64,000 nt of DNA from Caulobacter hibisci (GTDB lineage Bacteria; Pseudomonadota; Alphaproteobacteria; Caulobacterales; Caulobacteraceae): assembly GCF_016135805.1 (NCBI RefSeq), contig NZ_JADWOX010000016.1, positions 1-64,000 on the forward strand, in the 5' to 3' direction. The notes under the pieces were generated by a model. It did not search any database. It saw nothing but the letters and a program-made list of their open reading frames with translations, and had not been told where the DNA came from. Shown here piece after piece: positions 54,931 to 64,000 of the stretch. The translations under genes were made by a program, and so were the position numbers. Within the stretch, counting starts at the first letter, position 1. Every line of letters begins with the position of its first letter.

Positions 54931-57268
54931 ACTTGGAAGTTGCCGCCATCACCCGGGCCTCATAGATCAGCACCGGCTTGTCGCCGGCCTCCAGCCGCAC
55001 CCGCGCCGGACCCGTTCCCGCCGGCAGCGGCACGTCCACCGCGAAGAAGCCGTCGCGGCGGGTCGTCGGGGTCTCGAAGCTGCCGACCGCCACGCCATCG
55101 ACCAGCACCCGCGCCGACTGGCCCACATCCTGGCCCCAATGGACCAGTTGCAGCACCAGCGGCCCGGGGCGGCGCTTGAGGGTCATTTCCAGCCAGCCGC
55201 CGGGCGACAGCTTGCGGCCGCTGCGGCCGTTGAGCTGGATGATCTCGCCGCCGCCGGCGGTCACCGCGTGGTCGACCTCGGGCTGCTGCTCGCCGAGATA
55301 GACGGTGTCGACCGTGCGGGCGACGGTGTCGATCCGGGTGCGCTCGGCGGCCAGATAGGCCGGCCCCTCCGCCGTCCAGCGGGCCCTGGTGAAGGTCGGG
55401 ACGTAGACGGCCGTACGCTCCGTGTAGAGATTGAAGAACGGGCCAAAGACCACCGCCTCGCCCTGGGCGGTGCGCGCGGCATAGGTGTGGTCCAGCGCGC
55501 CGACCTTGCGCAGCAGGCCGGCGGCGGGACCGTCGCCGACCAGGGCCGGGGCGGCGCGCTCGAACGGCCGGTCGGCCGCGCCGACGCTGGCGGCCAGCAC
55601 CAGCGGGCCGGAGACGAAGGCCACCAGGTTGGGATCATCCGGCGTCGGTTCGGCCCGCAGCTCCATCGGCAGGGAGAGGTCGATGCGGTCGCCGGCCTTC
55701 CAGCGGCGCTTGAGGCGAGCATAGCCGTCGGCGCCGCGCACCCCGGCGGGCTTGCCGTTGACGCTGACCAGCGGACGGGCGCTCCAGGCCGGCAAGCGCA
55801 CGGCGATCTCGCGCTCGCCCTGCGGGGCGCGGGTGATTGCCAGGCTGACCTTGCCGTCGGCCGGATAGCGGGTGTCGAGGTCGATGGCGAAATCGCCGTC
55901 CGGCAGGTCGAGCGTCGAGGGGATGAAGAGGTTCAGGTACAGCGTCTCGCCGCCCTTCCACCAGACGCTGTCGGCGTGCTTGGCGTGGCTCTCCATGCCC
56001 GAGCCGACACAGCACCAGAAGCTGTCCTCGTAGGTCGAATAGCTGCGCCGTCCGCCCGCCGCCATCGGCATGAAATAGACGAACCGGCCGTCGGCGGGGT
56101 TCTGGTGGGCCATGATGTGGTTGAGCTGGGCGCGCTCGTAATAGTCGAACAGGGCGCCGTCAGGCTTCCAGCTCCAGAGATGCCGGGTCAGCTTCAGCAT
56201 GTTGTAGCTGTTGCAGGCCTCGCAGGTGGTCTCGGCCATGTGGCGGGCGATCTGGCCGGGCTTGCCGAAGTGCTCGCGGTCGCTGTTGCCGCCGATGACG
56301 TAGCTGTGGTCGCGGGTCACGGCGGTGTGGAAGAAGCGCGCGGCGGTCGCCTCGGCCGGATCGCCGCCGACCTCGTAGAGACGGGCGAGACCGATGACCT
56401 TGGGGATCTGGGTGTTGGCGTGCAGGCCGGCCAGCTCGTCGCGCTGGGCGGCGATCGGGTCGAGCACGGCCTTGTGGCGCAGGCGGCGGGCGATCTTCAG
56501 CCAGCGCTGATCACCGGTCAGGGCGTAGGTCTGCGCATAGGCCTCGTTGAGCCCGCCGTGCTCGGTGACGAGGATCTGCTGCACCTGGTCGTCGCTGAGG
56601 CCCTCGATGATGGTGGCGAAATAGCCGGCCAGGCCCGTGGCGACGTCGAGGGCGCCCGGCGTGGCGGCCAGGCTGTGGGCGTCGAGCAGGCCGGCATGGA
56701 CCTTGTGCCAGGTATAGATCGGCACCCAGCCGTCGTTGAGGCTGAAGCGCGAGGACCGGATGTCGCCCCGCCGCAGTTCCTCGAACACCTGCTTGCCGCC
56801 GACCGGATCGGCCTGGCCCCAGCGGGTGGTCCCGCCGACATAGCCGTCGCCATGGGCGGCCTGGACGCGGGCCAGTTCGGCGACGGTGTAGGCCAGGCGG
56901 GCGCGCAGTTCGGGGTCGCCGGTATTGGCCACCTGCAGCGAGCAGGCGGTCAGGTAGTGGCCCAGGGTGTGGCCGGCGATGCTCTGGGCCTCCCAGCCGC
57001 CATAGACCGGGGCCTTCGGCGGCAGGCCCGCGCCCTGGTGGAAGTTGTGCAGCAGTCGGTCGGGCGACAGCGAGACGAGATAGGCGCGGTTGGCGGCCTG
57101 GGCGCGGCTGAAGATCGACGGCTTCAGGGTCACGTGGCGGGCGGGCACGGGCGTGGCGACCACGCGGCCGGCCTCGGAAGGGGGCGTCGCGGCGGCGGCG
57201 GGTCCGGCTAGGGCCAGGGCGCTGGTGGCCAGCAGGAAGGCGCGGCGGCTCGTCTGGTGCGGGTCCAT
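54908..57268 (-). CDS. Secreted GH127 (DUF1680) beta-L-arabinofuranosidase-like enzyme
   Basis: The 786-residue enzyme has a signal with SRRAFLLATSALALAG (possible Tat). The (alpha/alpha)6 barrel carries the GH127 metal/catalytic residues: ETTCEACNSYN with Cys349, Glu350 and Cys352, and WCCVGSGMESHAKHAD with Cys419 and Cys420. In HypBA1-type enzymes a cysteine of this set is the nucleophile. The C-terminal beta domain ends inside a repeat. It should remove beta-L-arabinofuranose from plant glycans. It is divergent from GH27, with a one-mismatch copy of the shared palindrome 19 bp upstream. Confidence 0.93.
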   Translation of the reverse strand: MDPHQTSRRAFLLATSALALAGPAAAATPPSEAGRVVATPVPARHVTLKPSIFSRAQAANRAYLVSLSPDRLLHNFHQGAGLPPKAPVYGGWEAQSIAGHTLGHYLTACSLQVANTGDPELRARLAYTVAELARVQAAHGDGYVGGTTRWGQADPVGGKQVFEELRRGDIRSSRFSLNDGWVPIYTWHKVHAGLLDAHSLAATPGALDVATGLAGYFATIIEGLSDDQVQQILVTEHGGLNEAYAQTYALTGDQRWLKIARRLRHKAVLDPIAAQRDELAGLHANTQIPKVIGLARLYEVGGDPAEATAARFFHTAVTRDHSYVIGGNSDREHFGKPGQIARHMAETTCEACNSYNMLKLTRHLWSWKPDGALFDYYERAQLNHIMAHQNPADGRFVYFMPMAAGGRRSYSTYEDSFWCCVGSGMESHAKHADSVWWKGGETLYLNLFIPSTLDLPDGDFAIDLDTRYPADGKVSLAITRAPQGEREIAVRLPAWSARPLVSVNGKPAGVRGADGYARLKRRWKAGDRIDLSLPMELRAEPTPDDPNLVAFVSGPLVLAASVGAADRPFERAAPALVGDGPAAGLLRKVGALDHTYAARTAQGEAVVFGPFFNLYTERTAVYVPTFTRARWTAEGPAYLAAERTRIDTVARTVDTVYLGEQQPEVDHAVTAGGGEIIQLNGRSGRKLSPGGWLEMTLKRRPGPLVLQLVHWGQDVGQSARVLVDGVAVGSFETPTTRRDGFFAVDVPLPAGTGPARVRLEAGDKPVLIYEARVMAATSKSVIPAEA

Positions 57269-57286
57269 GCGTTCTTCCCCAGGGTA

Positions 57287-57297
57287 TTGTCTGACTA
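57287..57297. promoter_or_regulatory. Hydrolase-regulon motif, copy 3 (GH127)
   Basis: TTGTCTGACTA, preceded by TA, has one mismatch to the perfect palindrome. It lies 19 bp upstream of the minus-strand GH127 start and would probably lie at the start of the transcript. Confidence 0.6.
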
Positions 57298-57359
57298 TTG
57301 AGCGTTACAGAGCATAGGGAGCGGAGGGGCTCAAGAGCGTCGCGCTCATCTCGCTCCGA

Positions 57360-57462
57360 CCTCCCCCGCGAAGGCGGGGGCCCAAGCTGAATTTCAGAAG
57401 GGAGCGAGGCCGCGGGCGACTCCGACCTCGGCTTGGATCCCCGCCTTCGCGGAGAGGCTCGG
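57360..57462. repeat. Palindromic repeat, family C, between GH127 and GH27
   Basis: The ends CCTCCCCCGCGAAGGCGGGGG..CCAAGCTGA and TCGGCTTGGATCCCCGCCTTCGCG are inverse copies. The unit lies between the two copies of the hydrolase-regulon palindrome in the divergent gap. It should insulate the two promoters. Confidence 0.8.
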
Positions 57463-57497
57463 TGAAAGGGAGCGGGGACCTTGCCTATCCGCTCTTA

Positions 57498-57508
57498 TTG
57501 TCTGACAA
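57498..57508. promoter_or_regulatory. Hydrolase-regulon motif, copy 4 (GH27)
   Basis: TTGTCTGACAA is a perfect palindrome around a single T, preceded by TA. It lies 30 bp before the TTG start of GH27. The size and symmetry suit a GntR- or LacI-type operator. Confidence 0.65.
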
Positions 57509-57537
57509 GAAACCCAACGACATATGGGAGGATGCGC

Positions 57538-58911
57538 TTGACCCAGGACCTGCACCGCCGCGGCCTGCTGGCCGCCGGACTGATGGCCGGCGCGGCCGCT
57601 TCCGCCACCGCCACCACCACCGCCGAGGCGGCAAAACCGGCCAAGAGCGCCAAGCCCGCCCTCCTCGCCCCGCGCCCGCCGATGGGCTGGAACAGCTGGA
57701 ACAGCTTCGCCACCACCATCACCGAGGCCCAGTCGTTGGAGACGGCGCGGATCATGGCCGCCAGGCTGCTGCCGTTCGGCTATGACGTCTTCACCGTCGA
57801 CATCCAGTGGTACGAGCCGCAGGCCTCCAGCTACGAGTACAACCGCGATCCGCAGCCGGCCATGGACGGCCACGGGCGGCTGCTGCCGGCCCCCAATCGC
57901 TTTCCGTCCAGCGCCGGCGGCAGGGGCTTCAAGCCGCTGGCCGACCAGGTCCACGCGCTCGGCCTGAAGTTCGGGGTGCACCTGATGCGCGGCATCCCGC
58001 GCGCGGCGGTGAAGGCCAACCTGCCGGTGCTGGGAACCAAGGTCCGCGCCGCCGACATCGCCGACACCGCCAGCACCTGCACCTGGAACCCGGACATGTA
58101 CGGCGTCGACATGAGCCGTCCGGGCGCCCAGGCCTATTACGACAGCGTCTTCCGGCTGCTGGCCAGCTGGGGCGTCGACTTCGTCAAGATGGACGACATG
58201 AGCCGCCCCTACGACGCCCACGCCCCGGAGATCGAGGCCGCGCACAAGGCGATCGCGGCCTCGGGGCGGCCGATGATCCTGTCGCTGTCGCCGGGCGAGA
58301 CGCCGGTGGCTCGCGCCGACCACGTGCGCCGCCACGCCCAGATGTGGCGGATCTCCGACGACTTCTGGGACGAGTGGCACATGCTCGAGGCCCAGTTCAC
58401 CCGGCTGGAGAACTGGAACGAACACCGCGTCCCCGGCGGCTGGCCCGACGCCGACATGCTGCCGCTGGGCCGCCTGGCGCTGGGCAAGCGCGACAGCAAG
58501 TTCACCCCCGACGAGCAGCGCACCCTGATGACCCTGTGGGCCGTCGCCCGCTCGCCGCTGATCATGGGCGGCGACCTGCGCCACCTGGACGAGCCGACGC
58601 TCAGCCTGCTGACCAACCGCGCGGTACTGGCCGTCAACCAGGCCAGCACGGCCAACCAGCCGCACTTCGTCGAGGATGGCACGCGGATCTGGTCGGCGCG
58701 GCCGGAGGGATCGCCCCAGGCGCGCTACCTCGCCCTCTTCAACACCACCGAGAAGCCCAAGCTCGTCGGCCTGCCGCTTCGCGACCTGGGGCTTTCGGGC
58801 GCGGTCTCGGCGCGCGACCTGTGGAGCGGCGCGGACCTGGGCCGGGTGTCGGGTCGGGTCGAACAGACCCTGCCGCCGCATGGCGCCGCGCTGCTCAGAT
58901 TGGGGGCCTAG
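57538..58911 (+). CDS. Secreted alpha-galactosidase-like enzyme (GH27)
   Basis: The protein has 457 residues from the TTG at 57538. That start lies 6 nt after GGGAGG, whereas an ATG at 57532 directly abuts it. The leader HRRGLLAAGLMAG looks like a Tat signal. The GH27 barrel begins PPMGWNSWNSF. The nucleophile is Asp219 (FVKMDD) and the acid/base is probably Asp274 or Asp275 (WRISDDFW). A C-terminal beta domain follows (PLRDLGLSGAVSARDLW). The family releases alpha-galactose or beta-L-arabinopyranose. It is divergent from GH127 and shares its palindrome. Confidence 0.93.
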   Translation: MTQDLHRRGLLAAGLMAGAAASATATTTAEAAKPAKSAKPALLAPRPPMGWNSWNSFATTITEAQSLETARIMAARLLPFGYDVFTVDIQWYEPQASSYEYNRDPQPAMDGHGRLLPAPNRFPSSAGGRGFKPLADQVHALGLKFGVHLMRGIPRAAVKANLPVLGTKVRAADIADTASTCTWNPDMYGVDMSRPGAQAYYDSVFRLLASWGVDFVKMDDMSRPYDAHAPEIEAAHKAIAASGRPMILSLSPGETPVARADHVRRHAQMWRISDDFWDEWHMLEAQFTRLENWNEHRVPGGWPDADMLPLGRLALGKRDSKFTPDEQRTLMTLWAVARSPLIMGGDLRHLDEPTLSLLTNRAVLAVNQASTANQPHFVEDGTRIWSARPEGSPQARYLALFNTTEKPKLVGLPLRDLGLSGAVSARDLWSGADLGRVSGRVEQTLPPHGAALLRLGA

Positions 58912-58974
58912 GGAAAAGCGGAGCCGATCGGGCCGCCGGAGCGTTCGTCTGTCCCCAACAGTCAGGATGCCCCC

Positions 58975-59112
58975 ATGGAACCCTCGAACGGCCCCAAGCC
59001 CCCCAAGCGCAAGCGCATCAAGGTTCTCGGCTTGGTGACGGCCGTGATCGCGATCGTCGCCGTGGCGATGTTCATCGGCGTCAACGCCCACTACGCGGCG
59101 CTGACCCACTAG
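58975..59112 (+). CDS. Small single-pass membrane protein, 45 residues
   Basis: The gene begins with ATG after AGGA. It codes a short basic Pro-rich cytosolic start (NGPKPPKRKRIK), a single hydrophobic helix (VLGLVTAVIAIVAVAMFIGV) and a short tail (NAHYAALTH). The reading frame is intact, with a TAG before the terminator at 59121. The topology is typical of small regulatory or stress membrane proteins. No homologue is recognised. Promoter and partner are unknown. Confidence 0.7.
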   Translation: MEPSNGPKPPKRKRIKVLGLVTAVIAIVAVAMFIGVNAHYAALTH

Positions 59113-59120
59113 GATGAATG

Positions 59121-59154
59121 AAAAAAGGGCGCGCCGGAGGCCCGGCGCGCCCTT
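59121..59154. terminator. Bidirectional terminator
   Basis: GGGCGCGCC and GGCGCGCCC form a perfect 9-bp stem over a short loop. On the minus strand it is followed by TTTTTT (AAAAAA on the plus strand at 59120). It lies between the 45-residue protein gene and the convergent beta-barrel gene and should end both transcripts, most strongly the latter. Confidence 0.85.
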
Positions 59155-59175
59155 CGTTCGTCAGGTCGGTCCGGC

Positions 59176-59826
59176 TCAGAAGCCGAAGCGCACGCCCACC
59201 AGGCCGCCGGCGCTCGACAGGTCGAAGTCCGACTTGGTCTCGCTGAAGCCGTTGCTGACCTTCACCTTGACCGGGCCGACGCGCTGGAAGCGGCCTTCGG
59301 CGAACAGCGACACCGTGGGCGAGACCGCCCAGCTGGCGCCGGCGATGGCTTGCAGGCTGAGGGCGTCGCCGCGGTCGTCGAGCAGGCCGTCGTCGATCTT
59401 CACCGAGGCCACGCCGATGCCGGCGCCCAGATAGGGCTTCACCGGTCCCGAGACCGGGAAGTCGTAATAGGCGTTGATGTCGAGGGTAACGGTCTGGGCT
59501 TTGTCGCCGCCCAGGGTGTAGGTGTAGGGCGGAATGCGAACGGTCGAGTCCAGCTTCTGGTTGCGATAGCCCACGGCCAGCTCGGCGCGCCAGTTGGCGC
59601 CGACGGTCGCGCCCCAGGCCACGACGCCCTGGGCGCCGGCGTCGAGGTCGGCGGTCACAGAGCCGCCCGTGAAGTCATAGTCGTAGTCCGACTTGCCGAT
59701 GACGCCGCCGGCGACCGAGATGTACTGGCTGCGTGCGGCCGAGGCCTTGGCGGGCTTGGCGTCCTGGGCCGAGGCGGCGCCGGCGAAGGCCAGGGCGGCC
59801 ACGGCGGTGGTGATAAACAAACGCAT
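59176..59826 (-). CDS. Outer-membrane beta-barrel protein
   Basis: The 216-residue protein has a Sec signal (LFITTAVAALAFAGAASA, cleaved about residue 20). The mature part has alternating strands with turn residues (YISVAGGVIG, RAELAVGYRN, VKPYLGAGIGVASVKID) and ends LVGVRFGF, with C-terminal Phe as in Bam substrates. It is an OmpW/OmpA-like small barrel. A role in porin function or surface structure is likely. The start is the ATG at 59826. An extended frame lacks a leader. Confidence 0.87.
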   Translation of the reverse strand: MRLFITTAVAALAFAGAASAQDAKPAKASAARSQYISVAGGVIGKSDYDYDFTGGSVTADLDAGAQGVVAWGATVGANWRAELAVGYRNQKLDSTVRIPPYTYTLGGDKAQTVTLDINAYYDFPVSGPVKPYLGAGIGVASVKIDDGLLDDRGDALSLQAIAGASWAVSPTVSLFAEGRFQRVGPVKVKVSNGFSETKSDFDLSSAGGLVGVRFGF

Positions 59827-60096
59827 GAAGAGACTATCCCCGAGAATTACGCTCCCTGGTTGGGCGGGGTCGGCGATAGGGGCTACGTGCGGTCGAGTAA
59901 ACCGAGCCCTGGTCAAGCTTGACGGTTTCTCGCCCACCTATTGCACAACTGCAACATTTAGAGACGTAATATTCGCCTGACGGGCGATTTGCGCTTCCGC
60001 AACGTCAGCGCACTTAACGAAAAACCGATATTTCAGCGGCATGGTGCCGCTGACCGCGTCCGGACCCATCCAGCTCCGGGCGCGTTGGGGAACATC

Positions 60097-62346
60097 GTGG
60101 GGACCGACCGCCTCGACATCGCGATCGATCGCTCTGGCGCGCCTGACAGGAACGCGCCTGGCGGGGTCGCGTCTGGCAGGGTCGCGTCTGGCGGGCGCAC
60201 GCCTGGCGAGGACACGCGCCACGAGGATCCACGTCCGGGCGGCTGGCGCCGCTGGCGGCGGCCCGTCGGGCTGACGGCCGCCTATCTGGCCTCGATGGCC
60301 TACAGCCTGTTCCTGACCGGCGCGGCCCAGGAAATCGCCACCATCTGGACGGCCAACGCCGTCGTCATCGCCGGGCTGATGACCCTGGACCGGCGTCGGG
60401 GCCTGGTGCTGCTGGCGGTGTGCACGGTGCTGCACCTGTTCCTCAGCCTGGCCACCAGCAACAATCACGCCTTCGCCGTGGCCGTCACCGGATTGGACGC
60501 GGTGCAGATCGCCGCCACGGCCGCCGCCCTGCGGCTGCTGCGGCTGCCTGGACGGGTACGCAGCATGCGCGGCCTGCTGGTGCTGACCCTGGTGTCGGCG
60601 GTGTTCACGGCGGCCACCTCGATCGGCGTCAACGGCCTGGCCTCCCTGGCCGAAGGCGGCGGCTTCTGGACCGGCTGGAGCGGCTGGACCACCAGCAACG
60701 TCCTGGGCGTGGCCGTGGCCCTGCCCACCTGCCTGATCCTGCTCGACCGCCGTCACGCCGAGGCCTTCCCGGTGCGCGGCTGGATCGAGCCCGCCGTCGG
60801 CATGGCGGCGATCGGCGTGATCTCGTGGCTGGTGTTCTCCGGACCGCCGCAGCTGCGGGTGCTGGTGTTCGCGCCGGTGCTGCTGGCCGCCTTCCGGGGC
60901 GGACCCCGCGCGGCGGCCCTGGCGGTGATGATGGCCCTGGCCGCGGCCATCCCCGCATCCCTGGCCATCGTGGGCCTGGATCCGCAGCGGGCCAACGGAC
61001 CGATGCGCGACCTGCTGGTGTTCCACGTCGTGCTCCATGCGGTGGCCATGGCCGCGGCCCTGGCGCTCGGCCGTCAGGCCAGGCTGTCGGCCCTGCTGGT
61101 GCGCCGCCAGGCGGCCGCTCGCGCCGCCCAGGCCCGCGCCCAGGCCGCCAACGCCGCCAAGTCGGAGTTCCTGGCCACGATCAGCCACGAGATCCGCACC
61201 CCGCTGAACAGCATCCTCGGCTTCACCGGCCTGGTGGCCGAGGACGCCGAGCTTTCGCCCGAGAACCGCCGCCGCCTCGACCTGGTCGGCCGCGCCGGCC
61301 GCTCGCTGGCCGAGATCGTCAATGACCTGCTCGACTTCGCCAAGGTCGAAGCCGGCCGCCTGGAGCTGACCCTGGAACCCGCCTCCCCCGCAGCCCTGCT
61401 GCGCGACGCCGCCGCGATCATCGCCCCCGAAGCGCAAGCCAAGGGATTGAGCGTGACCGTCTCCGTGGAATCGCTGGGCGGCCAGGACCCGGAAGGCCTG
61501 TTCTCGCTGGACGAGACGCGCCTGCGCCAGGTGCTGCTGAACCTGCTCAACAACGCGGTGAAGTTCACCACCCAGGGCCAGGTCGCCGCCCGGCTGGTGG
61601 TCGGTCCCGAGGTCGGCGTCCTGCGGTTCTCGGTGGTCGACACCGGCATCGGCATCGCGCCCGACGTGCAGGCCCGGCTCTTCCAACGGTTCAGCCAGGC
61701 CGACAGCTCGATCAGCCGCGCCTATGGCGGCACCGGCCTGGGGCTGGCGATCAGCAAGGCGCTGGTCGGCGGCATGGGCGGGACGATCTGGGTCGAGAGC
61801 GCCCTGGGCGCGGGCGCGGCCTTCCACATCGCCCTGACCGCCGCGCCGGCCGTCCCGGTCGAGGCCGCCGACGAGGACGCCCCGACGCCGTCCGCGGCCC
61901 GGGTGCTGCTGGTCGACGACCATCCGATGAACCGCGAGCTGGGCGACGCCCTGCTGACCCTTGCCGGCTGCCAGGTGTTCACCGCCGAGGACGGCTTCCA
62001 GGCCGTCGAGGCCGCCCGCACCGGCAGCTTCGACCTGATCCTGATGGACGTGCACATGCCGGGCATGGACGGCCTGGCCGCCGCCCGCGCCATCCGCGCC
62101 CTCGACGGGCCGGCCGCCGCCACCCCGATCCTGGCGCTCAGCGCCGACGTCCTGCCCGAGCAGGTGGCCCGCTGCCGCGCCGCCGGCATGGACGGCCACG
62201 TGGCCAAGCCGATCCGCCGCGAGGAGCTGCTGGCCGCCGTGGCCCAGGCCCTGGCCGAGGGTCCCGATCGCCTGGCGCAAGAGGCCGAAAGTCGCGACTC
62301 AACGCCGCAGAACCCCCCCGTACACGGAAAAAGTGCTGTCCCTTAA
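60097..62346 (+). CDS. MASE1-type hybrid sensor histidine kinase
   Basis: The 749-residue hybrid kinase starts with a low-complexity N-terminus carrying five copies of a pentapeptide. A MASE1-like sensor region of about eight transmembrane helices follows (IWTANAVVIAGLM, SNVLGVAVALPTCLILLD). HisKA has phospho-His364 ([12 protein letters not shown]). The ATPase has NLLNNAVKFT, DTGIGIAP and GTGLGLAISK. A C-terminal receiver has Asp651 (LILMDVHMPGMDG). The GTG at 60097, 5 nt after GGGGA, is the best start. A TTG at 59989 is possible. No DNA-binding partner is nearby. Confidence 0.88.
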   Translation: MGTDRLDIAIDRSGAPDRNAPGGVASGRVASGGRTPGEDTRHEDPRPGGWRRWRRPVGLTAAYLASMAYSLFLTGAAQEIATIWTANAVVIAGLMTLDRRRGLVLLAVCTVLHLFLSLATSNNHAFAVAVTGLDAVQIAATAAALRLLRLPGRVRSMRGLLVLTLVSAVFTAATSIGVNGLASLAEGGGFWTGWSGWTTSNVLGVAVALPTCLILLDRRHAEAFPVRGWIEPAVGMAAIGVISWLVFSGPPQLRVLVFAPVLLAAFRGGPRAAALAVMMALAAAIPASLAIVGLDPQRANGPMRDLLVFHVVLHAVAMAAALALGRQARLSALLVRRQAAARAAQARAQAANAAKSEFLATISHEIRTPLNSILGFTGLVAEDAELSPENRRRLDLVGRAGRSLAEIVNDLLDFAKVEAGRLELTLEPASPAALLRDAAAIIAPEAQAKGLSVTVSVESLGGQDPEGLFSLDETRLRQVLLNLLNNAVKFTTQGQVAARLVVGPEVGVLRFSVVDTGIGIAPDVQARLFQRFSQADSSISRAYGGTGLGLAISKALVGGMGGTIWVESALGAGAAFHIALTAAPAVPVEAADEDAPTPSAARVLLVDDHPMNRELGDALLTLAGCQVFTAEDGFQAVEAARTGSFDLILMDVHMPGMDGLAAARAIRALDGPAAATPILALSADVLPEQVARCRAAGMDGHVAKPIRREELLAAVAQALAEGPDRLAQEAESRDSTPQNPPVHGKSAVP
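60138..60212 (+). repeat. 15-bp tandem repeats, five copies
   Basis: Five imperfect 15-bp units of the form CGCGTCTGGCAGGGT lie head to tail and in frame. They code pentapeptides such as APGGV, ASGRV, ASGGR and TPGED at the start of the kinase. Copy number could change by slippage without breaking the frame. Confidence 0.85.
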
Positions 62347-62417
62347 CCCTTTTTCCGGCTCTCCGTGATGGGTGAAGGTTCCGGCCGCCAGTCGCGCCGG
62401 AGGGGGAAGTCGGGGAC

Positions 62418-64000
<1,583 letters not shown>

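Overview
The window is very GC-rich DNA, almost fully coding on both strands. It looks like a chromosome of the Caulobacterales, most likely Caulobacter or a close relative. The grounds are the alphaproteobacterial ccmI-ccmE-ccmF-ccmH/degP/two-component order, a Rhodobacter-type gene transfer agent (GTA) cluster, a TonB-era style set of periplasmic plant-polysaccharide hydrolases and many G/C-rich intergenic palindromes. No rRNA, tRNA, transposase or integrase was seen, so this reads as core chromosome with inserted pieces. The genus is inferred from gene content and order, not from a marker gene.

Layout. 1-3.2 kb: an SDR oxidoreductase, a secreted amidohydrolase and a Tat-exported alpha/beta hydrolase. 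3.3-12.2 kb: a minus-strand block running ccmI, ccmE, ccmF, ccmH (cytochrome c maturation), a DegP/DegQ protease, an OmpR-type regulator and its histidine kinase, with a ParE-like toxin/antitoxin pair inserted between regulator and kinase. 12.3-16.3 kb: an unrecognised 444-residue protein and a PepSY/regulator/kinase operon. 16.4-19.1 kb: metE behind a palindromic operator and a cobalamin riboswitch. 19.3-20.5 kb: a small protein gene and a DnaJ-family chaperone.

20.6-36.0 kb holds the GTA structural cluster on the minus strand, from small and large terminase through portal, protease, capsid, connectors, tail tube, tape measure and baseplate to the very large tail-tip protein. Two plus-strand insertions break it: four consecutive DUF805-type membrane protein genes between the tape-measure and distal-tail genes, and a DUF559 nuclease-like gene bracketed by palindromic repeats between terminase and portal.

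36.2-45 kb: a GH43 hydrolase, a class A penicillin-binding protein, a YcgN protein, a DUF6250 protein, an acyltransferase and an ABC-F ATPase. 45.4-49.3 kb is the most unusual locus. A trypsin-like protease carries a C-terminal tandem Lys/Asp-Asp repeat, its stop codon overlaps the start of an MvdD-like ATP-grasp ligase, and a second trypsin-like protease is transcribed divergently. It looks like a graspetide-type (omega-ester/amide peptide) system in which the modified substrate is fused to a protease. 49.3-58.9 kb: LacZ-type GH2, a BlaI/M56 regulatory pair, GH127 and GH27. Together with the distant GH43 gene, these hydrolases share an 11-bp palindrome (TTGTCTGACAA and variants) just upstream, suggesting one sugar-responsive regulon. 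58.9-64 kb: a 45-residue membrane protein, an outer-membrane beta-barrel and two tandem MASE1-type sensor kinases, the second cut by the window end.

At least five families of long palindromic repeats lie between genes. In four cases the G-rich arm of a repeat appears to provide the Shine-Dalgarno sequence of the next gene.
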